Source of the DNA: Thermopolyspora flexuosa
GTDB taxonomy: Bacteria > Actinomycetota > Actinomycetes > Streptosporangiales > Streptosporangiaceae
Assembly (NCBI RefSeq): GCF_006716785.1
Contig: NZ_VFPQ01000001.1
Location: forward strand, 2,046,001 to 2,110,000
Reading direction: 5' to 3'
Length of the DNA: 64,000 nt
The position numbers and the translations under genes are program-made. The notes beneath the pieces were generated by a model. That model had not been told where the DNA came from and made no database searches. It saw only the letters and a program-made list of their open reading frames with translations. Positions 7,557-19,113 of this stretch are shown here, one piece after another (the first letter of the stretch is position 1; the number at the start of each line of letters is the position of its first letter).

Positions 7557-9410
7557 GTGCGCGACATCGCGGACCGGATGCGGCTGGTACGGGTCCTGGC
7601 GGCGGCCCGGCCGCTGCCGCTGGCCCTGCTCACGGCCGCCCTGCTGATCCAGAGCATGATCCCTGCCGCCACGGCGGCGGCGCTGGCGTTTCTCGTGGGG
7701 GAGCTTGGCGAGGCGGCGGAGCAGGGCACGAGGGACGTGTTCGCCGTCGCGATCGTGCCGCTCGCCGTGTTCGCCGCCGTGCTCGTACTCGGTCACCTCG
7801 CCGAGGCCGTCGTGACGCCGCTGGAGCAGCTCGCCGCCGCCCGCATCGACGGGCGGCACCGCACCGAGGTGACCCGCCTCGTCGCGGCCACCGACACGAT
7901 CGCGGCGGTCGAGGACCCGAAGGTGCAGGTCCTGGTACGGCAGGCGCTCGCCGACCGCAGCCGCGGCTACGACCGCACACCCGCCGACGGGGCGCTCGCC
8001 CAGCTCCGCTGGGCCGCCCGGCTCGTCGGCGCGGCGGCGGCCTGCGCGGTCCTGGCGAGCCTCTCCTGGTGGCTCGTCCCGCTCGTCCTGCTGCCCGCCG
8101 CGGCCAACCGGATGATCCGTACCAGGGACAACCTGCGGCTCATCGGGCACTGGCGCGAGGCCACCGAGGGCGAGCTGCACGCCGACGTGTGGCGGAACGC
8201 GGCCGTCTCCCCGGCCGAGGGCAAGGACGTGCGCGTCTTCGGGTTCGCCGACTGGATGGTGGACCGCATGCAGGACCACATCCGGCAGGCGAACCACGGG
8301 CTGTGGCGGCACGTCGACCGCATGCTCCGCCGGTCGTGGCGGCACGCGCTGATCGTGGCCGCCGGGCTCGTGCCCGCGTACGTGGCCGTCGCGGTGAGCA
8401 CGGCCGACGGACGGGCCACGGTCGCCGTCGCCACGGCGGTCCTCACCGCCGGCTGGTCGCTGTTCCTCGTGCTCGGGCCGAGCTCCGACATGTACGACAT
8501 CGCGAGCGGCATCCGGGTGCTCAAGGCGACCGACGAGCTGCGTGCCGCGCTGGCCGAACGCGCCCCCGCCACCCGCGGCGAACTCCCGCCGCCCGATTCG
8601 CCCGGCCCGGCGCCCCTGGTGCGGTTCGAGAAGGTGAGCTTCGGCTATCCCACCACCGGCCGTGCCGTACTGCGCGACCTCGACCTCGAGATCCGCCCGG
8701 GCGAGCTCCTGGCGATCGTCGGCCTCAACGGGGCAGGCAAGTCAACCCTGATCAAGCTGCTCGCCGGGCTGTACCGGCCGCGGTCAGGACGCATCACGGT
8801 CGACGGCGTCGACCTCGCCCGGCTCGACCCCGACCTGTGGCGCGCCAAGCTGTCCATCGTCTTCCAGGACTTCGTCCGCTACCGGCTCACCGCACGCGAC
8901 AACGTGGCCCTCGGCCAGGCACACCTGCCTCCCGACCAGCGCCTGATCGACGCCGCGGCGGCGAGCGCGGGCCTGGCGGACGTGCTCGACCGCCTCCCCG
9001 ACGGCTGGGACACCCCGCTGTCCCGCTCCCGCACCGGCGGCGTGGACCTCTCCGGCGGCCAGTGGCAGCAGGTCGTCCTCGCCCGCGCCCTCTACGCGGT
9101 ACGGCGCGGCGCCCGCCTGCTCGTGCTCGACGAGCCGACCGCGCACCTCGACGTACGCACCGAGTTCGAGGTGTTCAACCGGCTGGCCGCCAACCGCGGC
9201 GAGACCAGCGTGGTGCTCATCTCGCACCGGCTGTCCACCGTACGGCAGGCCGACCGCATCGTGCTGCTCGACGGCGGCCGCATCACCGAGTCCGGCACCC
9301 ACGACGAGCTGATGGCGCTCGGCGGCACCTACGCCGAGATGTTCGCCATCCAGGCCGAGCGTTTCCGCCGCGGCCACGACGACCGTATCGAGGAGGTGAC
9401 GCCGCGGTGA
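7557..9410 (+). CDS. ABC exporter half-transporter, first of a pair
   Basis: About 617 residues: an exporter-type transmembrane region (residues 20-320) fused to an ATPase domain. Walker A is GLNGAGKST (about 389-397), the signature is LSGGQWQQ (about 498), and Walker B LLVLDEPTAHLD carries the catalytic glutamate; the H-loop is LISHRLSTV. The fused TMD-NBD layout is that of type IV exporters of drugs, lipids or peptides. The GTG at 7557 has GGAG four bases upstream; the ATG at 7578 is an alternative. The stop codon overlaps the start of the second half-transporter (GTGA), implying coupled translation and a heterodimer. Confidence 0.88.
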   Translation: MRDIADRMRLVRVLAAARPLPLALLTAALLIQSMIPAATAAALAFLVGELGEAAEQGTRDVFAVAIVPLAVFAAVLVLGHLAEAVVTPLEQLAAARIDGRHRTEVTRLVAATDTIAAVEDPKVQVLVRQALADRSRGYDRTPADGALAQLRWAARLVGAAAACAVLASLSWWLVPLVLLPAAANRMIRTRDNLRLIGHWREATEGELHADVWRNAAVSPAEGKDVRVFGFADWMVDRMQDHIRQANHGLWRHVDRMLRRSWRHALIVAAGLVPAYVAVAVSTADGRATVAVATAVLTAGWSLFLVLGPSSDMYDIASGIRVLKATDELRAALAERAPATRGELPPPDSPGPAPLVRFEKVSFGYPTTGRAVLRDLDLEIRPGELLAIVGLNGAGKSTLIKLLAGLYRPRSGRITVDGVDLARLDPDLWRAKLSIVFQDFVRYRLTARDNVALGQAHLPPDQRLIDAAAASAGLADVLDRLPDGWDTPLSRSRTGGVDLSGGQWQQVVLARALYAVRRGARLLVLDEPTAHLDVRTEFEVFNRLAANRGETSVVLISHRLSTVRQADRIVLLDGGRITESGTHDELMALGGTYAEMFAIQAERFRRGHDDRIEEVTPR

Positions 9411-11209
9411 GGCGCTACCTGGGCCTGTGGGCCGAGCTCTTCCTGCTGTCGTTGCGACGGCGCCCCCTGCTCACCGCAGCGGCCCTGGCCGTCATCGTCG
9501 GCAACGTGGTCGCGATGGCCGTGTGCGCGCCGGCGCTGCGCGCCACCGTGGACGCCATGGTCGCGGGCGAGGCACCCGGTGCGGTGACCGCCGCGGCCGT
9601 CGCCGCCGTCGCCTACGCCGCGTACCTCGTGCTGCAGGACGTCTCGGGGCTGCTGCGCAGCACCGTCGTCGACCGGATCGGCCGCCTCGACCTGCACCCG
9701 AAGGTGTACCGCGACATCGCCGGCCTCGACGGCATCGAGCACCTCGAGCGCTCGGACTTCCTCGACCGGGTCGCCCTCGTCCGCGCCTCGCCGGGCCGGA
9801 TCGTGGCCGGCCTCTGGAACGCGATCATGGCCGTCGCGAACGCCGCCAAGCTCGTCGTGACGCTGCTGCTGCTCGGCACGGTGAGCCCGTGGCTGCTGCC
9901 GCTCCTGCTGTTCGCGGCCGCGCCCGTCTGGTGTGACCACCGAGGGCAGCGCGTGGTCCGGCGGGTCGAGCTCGAAACGGCCGAGGACCTCCGCCTCGAA
10001 CAGCACCTCGCCGACCTCGCGGTCGGCGCGGCGAGCGGCAAGGAGATCCGCGTCGCCGGGGCCGGCCCCGAGCTGGTACGGCGGCAGGCGGAGGCCTGGC
10101 AGCGGGCGACGGGACGCCGGGTACGCGCCCACGCGGTGGCCGCGACCTGGAGGTTCGCCGGCTGGCTGGTGTTCGTCACCGGCTTCATCGGCGGCCTCGC
10201 CCTCGTCGCCTACCGCACGGCACAGGGCGAGGGAACCGTCGGCGACCTCGTCCTCGCCGTCACCGTCGCCGCCACCCTGCGCCAGACCGTGCAGAGCACG
10301 GTCACCAGCACCACCGAGACCGCGGGCGCGGCCCGCCTGCTCGATTCCTTCCTCTGGCTACGCGACTACGCCGCCACCCAGCGGGCCATCGCCTCCGGCA
10401 CGATCGAACCACCCCCGACCCTGCGCACCGGCATCGTCCTGGAGTCGGTGAGCCACACCTACCCCGGCACCGACCGCCCCGCGCTGCGCGACATCAGCGC
10501 CACCCTCCCCGCCGGCGCCGTGGTGGCCATCGTCGGCGAGTACGGCTCAGGCAAGACCACCCTGGTCAAGCTGCTCACCAAGCTCTACCGCCAGGACTCG
10601 GGCCGCATCCTGGTCGACTGCATCGACCTGAACGACCTGTCCACGCATGGTTGGCGCGCCCGTACCAGCGCGGCCTTCCAGGACTTCGGCCGCTTCCACA
10701 CCACCTTCGCCGAGACGGTCGGCCTCGGCGACCTACCCCACCTGACCGACCGCACCCGCATCGAGCGCGCCGTACGCGAGGCCGACGCCCAGGACCTCGT
10801 CGCCGCGCTCCCCGACGGCCTCGACACCCGCCTCGGCACCGAACTGGGCGGCGTCGACCTCTCCGAGGGCCAGTGGCAGCGCACCGCCCTCGCCCGGGCA
10901 TCGATGCGCGACAACCCTCTGCTCTTCGTCCTCGACGAGCCGACCGCGTCCCTCGACGCCCCCAGCGAGCAGGCCATCTTCGAGCGCTACATGGCGAGAG
11001 CCCGTACCCTCAGCCGCGCCACCGGCGCCGTCACCGTGATCGTCTCCCACCGCTTCTCCACGGTCACCGGCGCCGACCTGATCCTCGTCCTCCACCGCGG
11101 CCGCCTGGTCGAGTCAGGCACCCACGACGAGCTCATGGCGCTCGGCGGCCGGTACGCCGACCTCTACACGATCCAGGCCACCGCCTATGCGAAGGAGACG
11201 ACCTTGTAG
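9407..11209 (+). CDS. ABC exporter half-transporter, second of a pair
   Basis: A 600-residue fused TMD-ATPase. Six predicted membrane helices lie in residues 15-300. Walker A is GEYGSGKTT (about 378-386), the signature reads LSEGQWQR rather than the canonical LSGGQ, and Walker B is LLFVLDEPTASLD. The GTG overlaps the upstream stop as GTGA and has AGGAGG about ten bases before it. The Gly-to-Glu change in the signature is seen in other exporter pairs and may make the two nucleotide sites unequal. Substrate unknown. ABC pairs with GQWQ signatures are often linked to peptide natural products, but no modifying enzyme or precursor is present here. Confidence 0.88.
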   Translation: MRRYLGLWAELFLLSLRRRPLLTAAALAVIVGNVVAMAVCAPALRATVDAMVAGEAPGAVTAAAVAAVAYAAYLVLQDVSGLLRSTVVDRIGRLDLHPKVYRDIAGLDGIEHLERSDFLDRVALVRASPGRIVAGLWNAIMAVANAAKLVVTLLLLGTVSPWLLPLLLFAAAPVWCDHRGQRVVRRVELETAEDLRLEQHLADLAVGAASGKEIRVAGAGPELVRRQAEAWQRATGRRVRAHAVAATWRFAGWLVFVTGFIGGLALVAYRTAQGEGTVGDLVLAVTVAATLRQTVQSTVTSTTETAGAARLLDSFLWLRDYAATQRAIASGTIEPPPTLRTGIVLESVSHTYPGTDRPALRDISATLPAGAVVAIVGEYGSGKTTLVKLLTKLYRQDSGRILVDCIDLNDLSTHGWRARTSAAFQDFGRFHTTFAETVGLGDLPHLTDRTRIERAVREADAQDLVAALPDGLDTRLGTELGGVDLSEGQWQRTALARASMRDNPLLFVLDEPTASLDAPSEQAIFERYMARARTLSRATGAVTVIVSHRFSTVTGADLILVLHRGRLVESGTHDELMALGGRYADLYTIQATAYAKETTL

Positions 11210-11278
11210 CGCAGGTTCCGGTGCTCGGCCGGAGTCGCCGGCCGTAAGGACGTCCGTCCGGCCATCGAGCTCCTCCCA

Positions 11279-12730
11279 TCACCAGGCGTGAATCCAGGGG
11301 CCGTGTTCACCGGGCACAACCTGGGTGGCACCCGTTGCGAGATCTACGCGTAGGAGTTGGGCACGTGCGCCGCCGCACGGTGGCAGGCCGGCCAGGGGTG
11401 ACCTTTCCCACTCACCGGCCTCTCGGTCGAGCCCGACCAGTACGTGGCGGCCGGTCGGGGCGAGCGTCAGGGACTCGATGTGGCCGCAGTCCACGGAAAG
11501 GACCTTTTTGACCAGTCGCGTTCCTTCGTGCAGGACGAGCGTGCGGGTCGGCCAACCGAGCGCGCGAAGCTGCCTTCCGTCGGGCAGAGGCAGGATCGCG
11601 CCGTACAACTCATGCTCTGCCGGGGCGGGGATCTGCCGGATCGCACCCGTTTCCACGTCGATCGTGGCCACGGTGCTGGCTGCGGCGTTGCTGACGGAGG
11701 GAAGCAGGAGGGTGCGGGCGTCGAGCCATTGCAGTCTGACGCCGCTGACCGGCCACTCACGCTCCAGGGTGCCGGTGAAGTCGGCCCCGTCATCCGTTGT
11801 TCGCCCGTACGCGATGCGGCCCTCCGGGGAGACCGCGAGGCCGTTGACCGTGCCCTTCAGCGTGGGCGTCAGCCGTTCTTTGACCGTGACCTGTCCGTCG
11901 GCGTCCATGGACAACCGGTACAGGCGGAAAGAGCGGCCCGATGGGCTGACGATCGCCGCCACGTAGTGGCCCGGCTTGACGTCTCGGACGACGAGTTCGT
12001 AGGTGTCGTAGGTGCGGGTCGCACGCGGCAGCAGGTCCACCGCCTCGCCGGACTCCACGTCGAGCACGTACGGCCGGCCCAAACCGGCTACCGCATACCG
12101 TGGCGTGCCGTCGTCGTTGTACGGCGGGCCTGCCAGCACCTTGGGCAGGACCACTGCCGCCACGACGACCGCCGCCGCGAGCACGGCGTTCCGAACGTCG
12201 GCCGGACGCGGACGCACCCCCGCTCCCGCGATCCCGGCCAACAGCACCATGGTGGCGGGAGAGAACAGGCAGTCCAGGATCAGGCGCGGTACCGCGAAGG
12301 ACGGCGTCGGCACCTGCTCGGCCAGGCACTCCTGCCAGACCAGGGGCGGCGGGGGAGTCAGCAACTCACCGATCTCGTCGAGCGTGAAGGGCAGGAGGGC
12401 GGCCGCCAGCCCGAGCGTCACGGGGAGCGGAGAGGCACCTCGGCCGAGCCCCGCGGTGTCAGCGAAACCCGCTCCCGCCGGAAAGGTACCGGTCCGGGGC
12501 AGCGACCGGATCGCCCATACCGCGGCCAGCGCCAGCAGTACGGGCTGAAGCCAGGCGAGCCACTCGCCGAGAGATCTCACGAACAGAACCCACAGACTGG
12601 GCCGTAAGAAATCGAACGGTGCCGAGCTGGTGCAGGTGATCAGCACCACCTTGGCGAAGAGCGGCTCGACCAGCAGCTCCCATAGGGAGAGGGCCACCGC
12701 CGCCGACCAGAAAAACTTCGTTGCCCGCAT
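11279..12730 (-). CDS. membrane-anchored beta-propeller-like protein
   Basis: About 483 residues. The first 190 contain several hydrophobic segments (for example FFWSAAVALSLWELLVEPLF and LAWLQPVLLALAAVWAI), then a further segment (AVLAAAVVVAAVVLPKVLAG) leads into a soluble half rich in short beta motifs such as VNGLAVSPEGRIAYG and LTLAPTGRHVLVGLD, as in WD40/YVTN-like propellers. Likely a multi-span membrane protein with an external propeller; function unknown. The ATG at 12730 begins the first hydrophobic helix; the open frame upstream is polar and not part of the protein. It faces the ABC operon convergently. Confidence 0.7.
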   Translation of the reverse strand: MRATKFFWSAAVALSLWELLVEPLFAKVVLITCTSSAPFDFLRPSLWVLFVRSLGEWLAWLQPVLLALAAVWAIRSLPRTGTFPAGAGFADTAGLGRGASPLPVTLGLAAALLPFTLDEIGELLTPPPPLVWQECLAEQVPTPSFAVPRLILDCLFSPATMVLLAGIAGAGVRPRPADVRNAVLAAAVVVAAVVLPKVLAGPPYNDDGTPRYAVAGLGRPYVLDVESGEAVDLLPRATRTYDTYELVVRDVKPGHYVAAIVSPSGRSFRLYRLSMDADGQVTVKERLTPTLKGTVNGLAVSPEGRIAYGRTTDDGADFTGTLEREWPVSGVRLQWLDARTLLLPSVSNAAASTVATIDVETGAIRQIPAPAEHELYGAILPLPDGRQLRALGWPTRTLVLHEGTRLVKKVLSVDCGHIESLTLAPTGRHVLVGLDREAGEWERSPLAGLPPCGGARAQLLRVDLATGATQVVPGEHGPWIHAW

Positions 12731-13036
12731 CGGATGACTTCGTGTTGAGTTCAGGAGGCCGAGGCAGTCTAGTGGCCGTTGCGCCGCAAGATCGGCGATT
12801 TGATCACTTCGCGGCTGACACACGTCCGACTCAGCCTGTTCTCGGTGTTCGTCCCTCCCCGCCGAGGCCTGTCCGGTCCCCTCGGCCTCGGCGACACCGA
12901 CCTCACCCGCGGGCAGGAGTGCCGGAAGCGACGAGACCCGCCGAGTCGCCGTCGGCCTGCTGTTCAACCTGCCGGCACCCTTGGATCTCTCGCCCGAGGC
13001 CGAGCATGACGGCGTGCCCGGCGCGACGGCTGCCTG
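12731..13036. other. intergenic region, no feature seen
   Basis: About 300 bp between the start of the membrane/propeller gene and the stop of the RecQ gene, both on the minus strand. It should hold the promoter of the former. No inverted repeat or convincing -10/-35 pair was recognised. Confidence 0.4.
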
Positions 13037-15253
<2,217 letters not shown>

Positions 15254-16363
15254 CCCTCTTTGCTAGCACGTCCCACTGACCGTTCCGCCCATCCTCAACG
15301 GTCGGCGAGCCGTGGCCGAGCGGTACGGTGTCCACTCTGCTGTTCATCGTTCCGTTTGCCGGTACCGGCCGTCGGCTTCGCCTCCGTTTCTCCAGCGGAC
15401 CGGTCACCTGAAGGAGGGCGGTCGTGAGCATGGGCAGGGCTTCGCCGGGACGGCAGGTCGTGTAGCGGTGCCATCGCTCGTTACGGCCCATGCCCACTCG
15501 TCGGGATCGTTCGGGATCGCCCCCGATGGATTTATCGGCCGCGTCGAAAACGCGGTTGAGGACGTCCGGACGGACGGCGTGAATGCCGAGGACCGGGATG
15601 AGCCGCATCGGCTTCCGGCGTTCGATTTCATCGTTCTCGCTTCGGACGGGACGCGTCGATTCCACGACATCCCGATATCGGTGCAATTCAGGAAAGATGC
15701 GGCAAGGTTTACAAATCGACCATTTGTGTCATACGGGGTGTCGGGCTCGTGGATCACGTGTCCGGTGTCGCGTTCCGCGTGCTCTCGCCGGCCGAGCGGG
15801 AGAGGCCGCGATGGACGGCCTGGGCCGCGGGCTGCACCGTCATGCCTCGCGGGTCGTTGCGCCACCGCCGGAGTGCGTACCCCGATCACGTACGCGGGAA
15901 AGTCATCGACTCTGACTGCTTTGTATTGATTAGATAACTTTCCCATTGCGCCTCGATCCACTGGCGGTTTTGGATGTCGGCGACCAGGGGAGACCGTTCC
16001 CGGTTCTTTACTTGATCCTCATCATGGCATTGCCATGAAAGGGTGTGAGGAAAAACAGGGGGACCCGTTGGCGAGGTGCGTCCAACGGGTCCACGGAGAC
16101 CGGATCGGAGGTTTCCGGGTTATGTCGACAGGCGTTACCGCCTATGTCCGGATATTGCATGCTTTACAGGTAGGTTCGATGTGCCAGTACCGCCTGCGCC
16201 TGACCCAGGGCGTACGGCAAAGCCCGGTTCGCCGTTACCTGGACCGTTCCAACCCGTGCGCCCTGCCCGTGCCGCATAAGGGTCCATCGGGCCTGGCGGG
16301 CCCGGGTCGGCGGGGGAGTCACGGCCCGCGGCCGGGAGCGGTGACCGGACGGGGGCCGATCGG
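15254..16363. other. 1.1-kb AT-richer region without a supported gene
   Basis: GC content falls between roughly 15500 and 16150. A minus-strand frame near 15940 begins MGKLSNQYKAVRVDDFPAYV but soon becomes low-complexity and has no known domain. No RNA gene was recognised. It may be a degraded gene or a transferred segment; unsupported beyond composition. Confidence 0.4.
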
Positions 16364-16780
16364 ATGAGCGTCCCGGCCGACGCGCATCATCTTGCGATCC
16401 CTGGCGGCCTCCAGGCGGCCGGGGAGGCGCGGGAGTTCGCGGGCAAGCTGCTCAGCGAATGGGCGCTCGACGCCGACGCGGCGTACGACGTGCTGCTGAT
16501 CGTGTCCGAGCTCGTCACGAACGCGGTGGTGCACGGGGTGGCGCCCGTCCACCTGTGGCTGTGGGCCGCGGACGGCTGCGTACGCGGCGCCGTGGACGAC
16601 CAGGGCGACGGCGTGCCGCGCCTCGGCGGTCCCGGAGGCCTGTGCGACGACATGAGCGAGCACGGGCGCGGCCTCACGCTGGTGGCGGCGGTGGCCCGCA
16701 CGGTCGGCTGGCGCCGGCTGCCGGGCGGCGGCCTCCGGGTGTGGTTCTCGTACGCGGTGGGCGGTGACGGCGGGGCGTGA
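16364..16780 (+). CDS. anti-sigma-factor-type ATP-binding protein (HATPase_c_2)
   Basis: A 138-residue protein matching the small serine-kinase/ATP-binding regulators of actinobacteria. N-box VSELVTNAVVHG (about residues 46-57), G1-like VDDQGDGVPRL and G2-like HGRGLTLVAAVARTVGW are all present. Such proteins bind sigma factors or anti-anti-sigma factors to control stress or developmental genes. No sigma factor or STAS antagonist is adjacent, so its partner lies elsewhere. The ATG follows CCGATCGG without a strong ribosome-binding site. Confidence 0.85.
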   Translation: MSVPADAHHLAIPGGLQAAGEAREFAGKLLSEWALDADAAYDVLLIVSELVTNAVVHGVAPVHLWLWAADGCVRGAVDDQGDGVPRLGGPGGLCDDMSEHGRGLTLVAAVARTVGWRRLPGGGLRVWFSYAVGGDGGA

Positions 16781-16829
16781 TGAGGGTGTCGCCGGGGCTT
16801 CACGGGGGCGAGGGCCGTGAAGTCGGGCC

Positions 16830-16887
16830 TTGTCGGGTCTCCGGCGGAGTCCTACACTGCATCGCAACTATTAGGAAACCTTCCTGA
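16830..16887 (+). promoter_or_regulatory. orphan promoter with TTAGGAA-type operator
   Basis: TTGTCG, 17-bp spacer, TACACT (16830-16858), then CAACTATTAGGAAA at 16865-16878, which begins the imperfect palindrome TTAGGAAACCTTCCTGA (16871-16887). The palindrome sits over the predicted transcription start. No gene follows for 600 bp. It copies the layout of the chitinase promoter at 17277. Confidence 0.65.
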
Positions 16888-17276
16888 TAGGGATACCGCG
16901 ACCAAGCCCTTCACCTCTGAATCTGACACGCCACATCCAGCGCGGCCGGCGGCCTCGGTCGTCGGCCGCGCCGGCATGCGCGGAAGGCCCGCCACCGACG
17001 CAGGGGCGTCCCGAGTCTCCACCGCGGCGTGGCGCGGCCGGACCGCCGTGCGCTGGTGGCGCCTGAACCGCATGGGCGTCGACCGGTGGTGGCGGGCAAG
17101 GCCACGTCAGGAATCAGCCGTCGTACGCTCACGGGTCAGGCCGGCGGCTGCACGGTCCGGTTCGCCCGGTGAGCCGTGCCGCCGGCGGCCTGCCGATCCG
17201 CGGCCACGTAACCGGCGGGCGGCGGGAAGCGCGGTGCCGTACGCGAGTCTGTTTCAGGTTGCGGCCCGTCAAGGTC

Positions 17277-17335
17277 TTGCTCGCCGTCTCGACACGGCTT
17301 TACAATCGGGCACAACTATTAGGAAAGTTTACTAA
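17277..17335 (+). promoter_or_regulatory. chitinase promoter with TTAGGAA-type operator
   Basis: TTGCTC, 18-bp spacer, TACAAT (17277-17306), followed by CAACTATTAGGAAA (17313-17326) and the near-palindrome TTAGGAAAGTTTACTAA (17319-17335). The operator overlaps the expected start site, so a repressor would block initiation. It lies 150 bp before the first chitinase. Similar TTAGGAAA-TTTCCTAA-like sites precede secreted hydrolase genes in other actinomycetes as I recall; the cognate regulator is unknown. Confidence 0.7.
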
Positions 17336-17488
17336 CTAAACCATGCTGCCAGCTCGCTTATCGGCCCGTTGATCATCGGCTCGTTCGCCTCTGTCGCCCT
17401 CACGTCCCGGAGCTCCGCGAGCACGCCGGCCCGCCGCCGGGCACGCGGACGCCGTACCCCCCACCCCCATCCCCCGCAGAGGTTCGCA

Positions 17489-19102
17489 ATGCATCGCAGG
17501 ATCTTCCGGCGGGCGCCGTCCGTGGCCGTCGCGCTCGCGGCCGCGCTCGTCGCCATGCTCCTCACGGCCGTACCGGCCAACGCCGCCACGCCCACCGCCA
17601 CCTTCACCAAGGTCTCCGACTGGGGGACCGGCTGGGAGGGCAGGTTCATCATCACCAACGGCGGGAGCACCGCCGTCAACGGATGGCGGGTCGAGTTCGA
17701 CCTGCCCGCCGGGTCGAACATCGGCTCGTTCTGGGACGCCGCGATGACCCGCAGCGGGCAGCACTTCACCTTCACCAACCTGTCCTGGAACGCGGCCATC
17801 CCGCCCGGCGGCAGCGTCAGCTTCGGCTTCATCGGCAGCCCGGGCGGCGCCGGGGCGGTGATCAGCGGGTGCACGGTGAACGGCGAGCCGTGTGAGGGCG
17901 GCGGCCCCGGCCCCACGCCGACCCCCGGCGACGGGGTGCCCGGCAAGCCCGGCACGCCCACGGTCACCGGGGTCACGAACACCTCGATCTCGCTGTCGTG
18001 GGGCGCCGCGAGCGGGACCGTGACCGGCTACCGCGTCTACGAGGGCGGCACGGTGCGCGCCACCGTCACCGGCACGAGCGCCACGATCAGCGGCCTGTCC
18101 GCGTGCTCCTCGCACACCTACACCGTGCGCGCGTACAACGCGCAGGGCGAGTCCGCGGCGAGCGACCCGGTGAGCGCCACCACCGGCGGCTGCCCGACCG
18201 GCTCGCTGCCCAGGCACTTCCTCACCGGCTACTGGCACAACTTCGTCAACCCGGCCACCGAGCTGCGGCTGTCGCAGGTACCGGACGAGTACGACGTGAT
18301 CGCGATCGCGTTCGGCGAGGCGACGAGCAACCCCGGCGAGGTGCGGTTCTCCCTCGACCCCGAGCTGTCCGCGGCGCTCGGCGGCTACACCGACGCCCAG
18401 TTCCGCGCCGACGTGCAGGCGCTGAAGTCGCGCGGCAAGAAGGTCATCCTGTCGGTCGGCGGTGAGGCCGGCCGCATCCAGGTGGCCGGCAGCGCGGCGG
18501 CCACCAGGTTCGCCGACTCCGTCTACGCGATCATGCAGAGCTACGGCTTCGACGGCGTCGACATCGACCTGGAGAACGGCCTCAACGCCACGTACATGGA
18601 GGAGGCGCTGCGCCGCCTGCACGGCAAGGCCGGCAACGGGCTGATCATCACGATGGCGCCGCAGACCATCGACATGCAGTCGACGAGCGCGGAGTACTTC
18701 AAGCTGGCGCTGAACATCCGCGACATCCTCACCGTGGTGCACACCCAGTACTACAACTCCGGCTCGATGCTCGGCTGCGACCGGTCCTTCGCGTACAGCC
18801 AGGGCAACGTCGACTTCATCACCGCGCTCGCCTGCATCCAGCTCGAGAACGGCCTGCGGCCCGACCAGGTGGCGCTCGGCCTCCCGGCCGGTCCCGGCGC
18901 GGCCGGCGGCGGCGTGGTCGACCCGTCCGTGGTCAACCAGGCGCTCACCTGCCTGGCCACCCGCACCGACTGCGGCCGGTTCGTACCGCCGCGCGCCTAC
19001 CCGGGCATCCGCGGCGCGATGACCTGGTCGATCAACTGGGACGCCACGCACAACTGGAACTTCGCCCGGACCGTCAAGCCGCACCTCGCCACGCTCCCGT
19101 AG
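17489..19102 (+). CDS. secreted GH18 chitinase, CBM2-FnIII-GH18
   Basis: A 537-residue secreted enzyme. Signal peptide residues 1-32 (MHRRIFRRAPSVAVALAAAL, cleavage after ANA). Residues 33-130 are a family 2 carbohydrate-binding module (WGTGWEGRFIITNGG; NGWRVEFDLPAG); residues 150-230 are a fibronectin III domain (PTVTGVTNTSISLSWGAA); the rest is GH18 with the catalytic DGVDIDLE around 355-362. It cleaves chitin outside the cell. The ATG at 17489 has GAGG seven bases upstream. It is the first gene of a two-chitinase operon under the operator-bearing promoter at 17277. Confidence 0.93.
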   Translation: MHRRIFRRAPSVAVALAAALVAMLLTAVPANAATPTATFTKVSDWGTGWEGRFIITNGGSTAVNGWRVEFDLPAGSNIGSFWDAAMTRSGQHFTFTNLSWNAAIPPGGSVSFGFIGSPGGAGAVISGCTVNGEPCEGGGPGPTPTPGDGVPGKPGTPTVTGVTNTSISLSWGAASGTVTGYRVYEGGTVRATVTGTSATISGLSACSSHTYTVRAYNAQGESAASDPVSATTGGCPTGSLPRHFLTGYWHNFVNPATELRLSQVPDEYDVIAIAFGEATSNPGEVRFSLDPELSAALGGYTDAQFRADVQALKSRGKKVILSVGGEAGRIQVAGSAAATRFADSVYAIMQSYGFDGVDIDLENGLNATYMEEALRRLHGKAGNGLIITMAPQTIDMQSTSAEYFKLALNIRDILTVVHTQYYNSGSMLGCDRSFAYSQGNVDFITALACIQLENGLRPDQVALGLPAGPGAAGGGVVDPSVVNQALTCLATRTDCGRFVPPRAYPGIRGAMTWSINWDATHNWNFARTVKPHLATLP

Positions 19103-19113
19103 GAGGCCGCCGC

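Noticed and set aside
7557-11209. Lanthipeptide or lasso peptide cluster
   Set aside because: Only the exporter pair is present; no lanthionine synthetase, lasso cyclase, protease or precursor-like ORF was found nearby.
15404-15961. Minus-strand gene beginning MGKLSNQYKAVRVDDFPAYV
   Set aside because: Only the first 25 residues look protein-like; the rest is low-complexity with no domain or ribosome-binding site.
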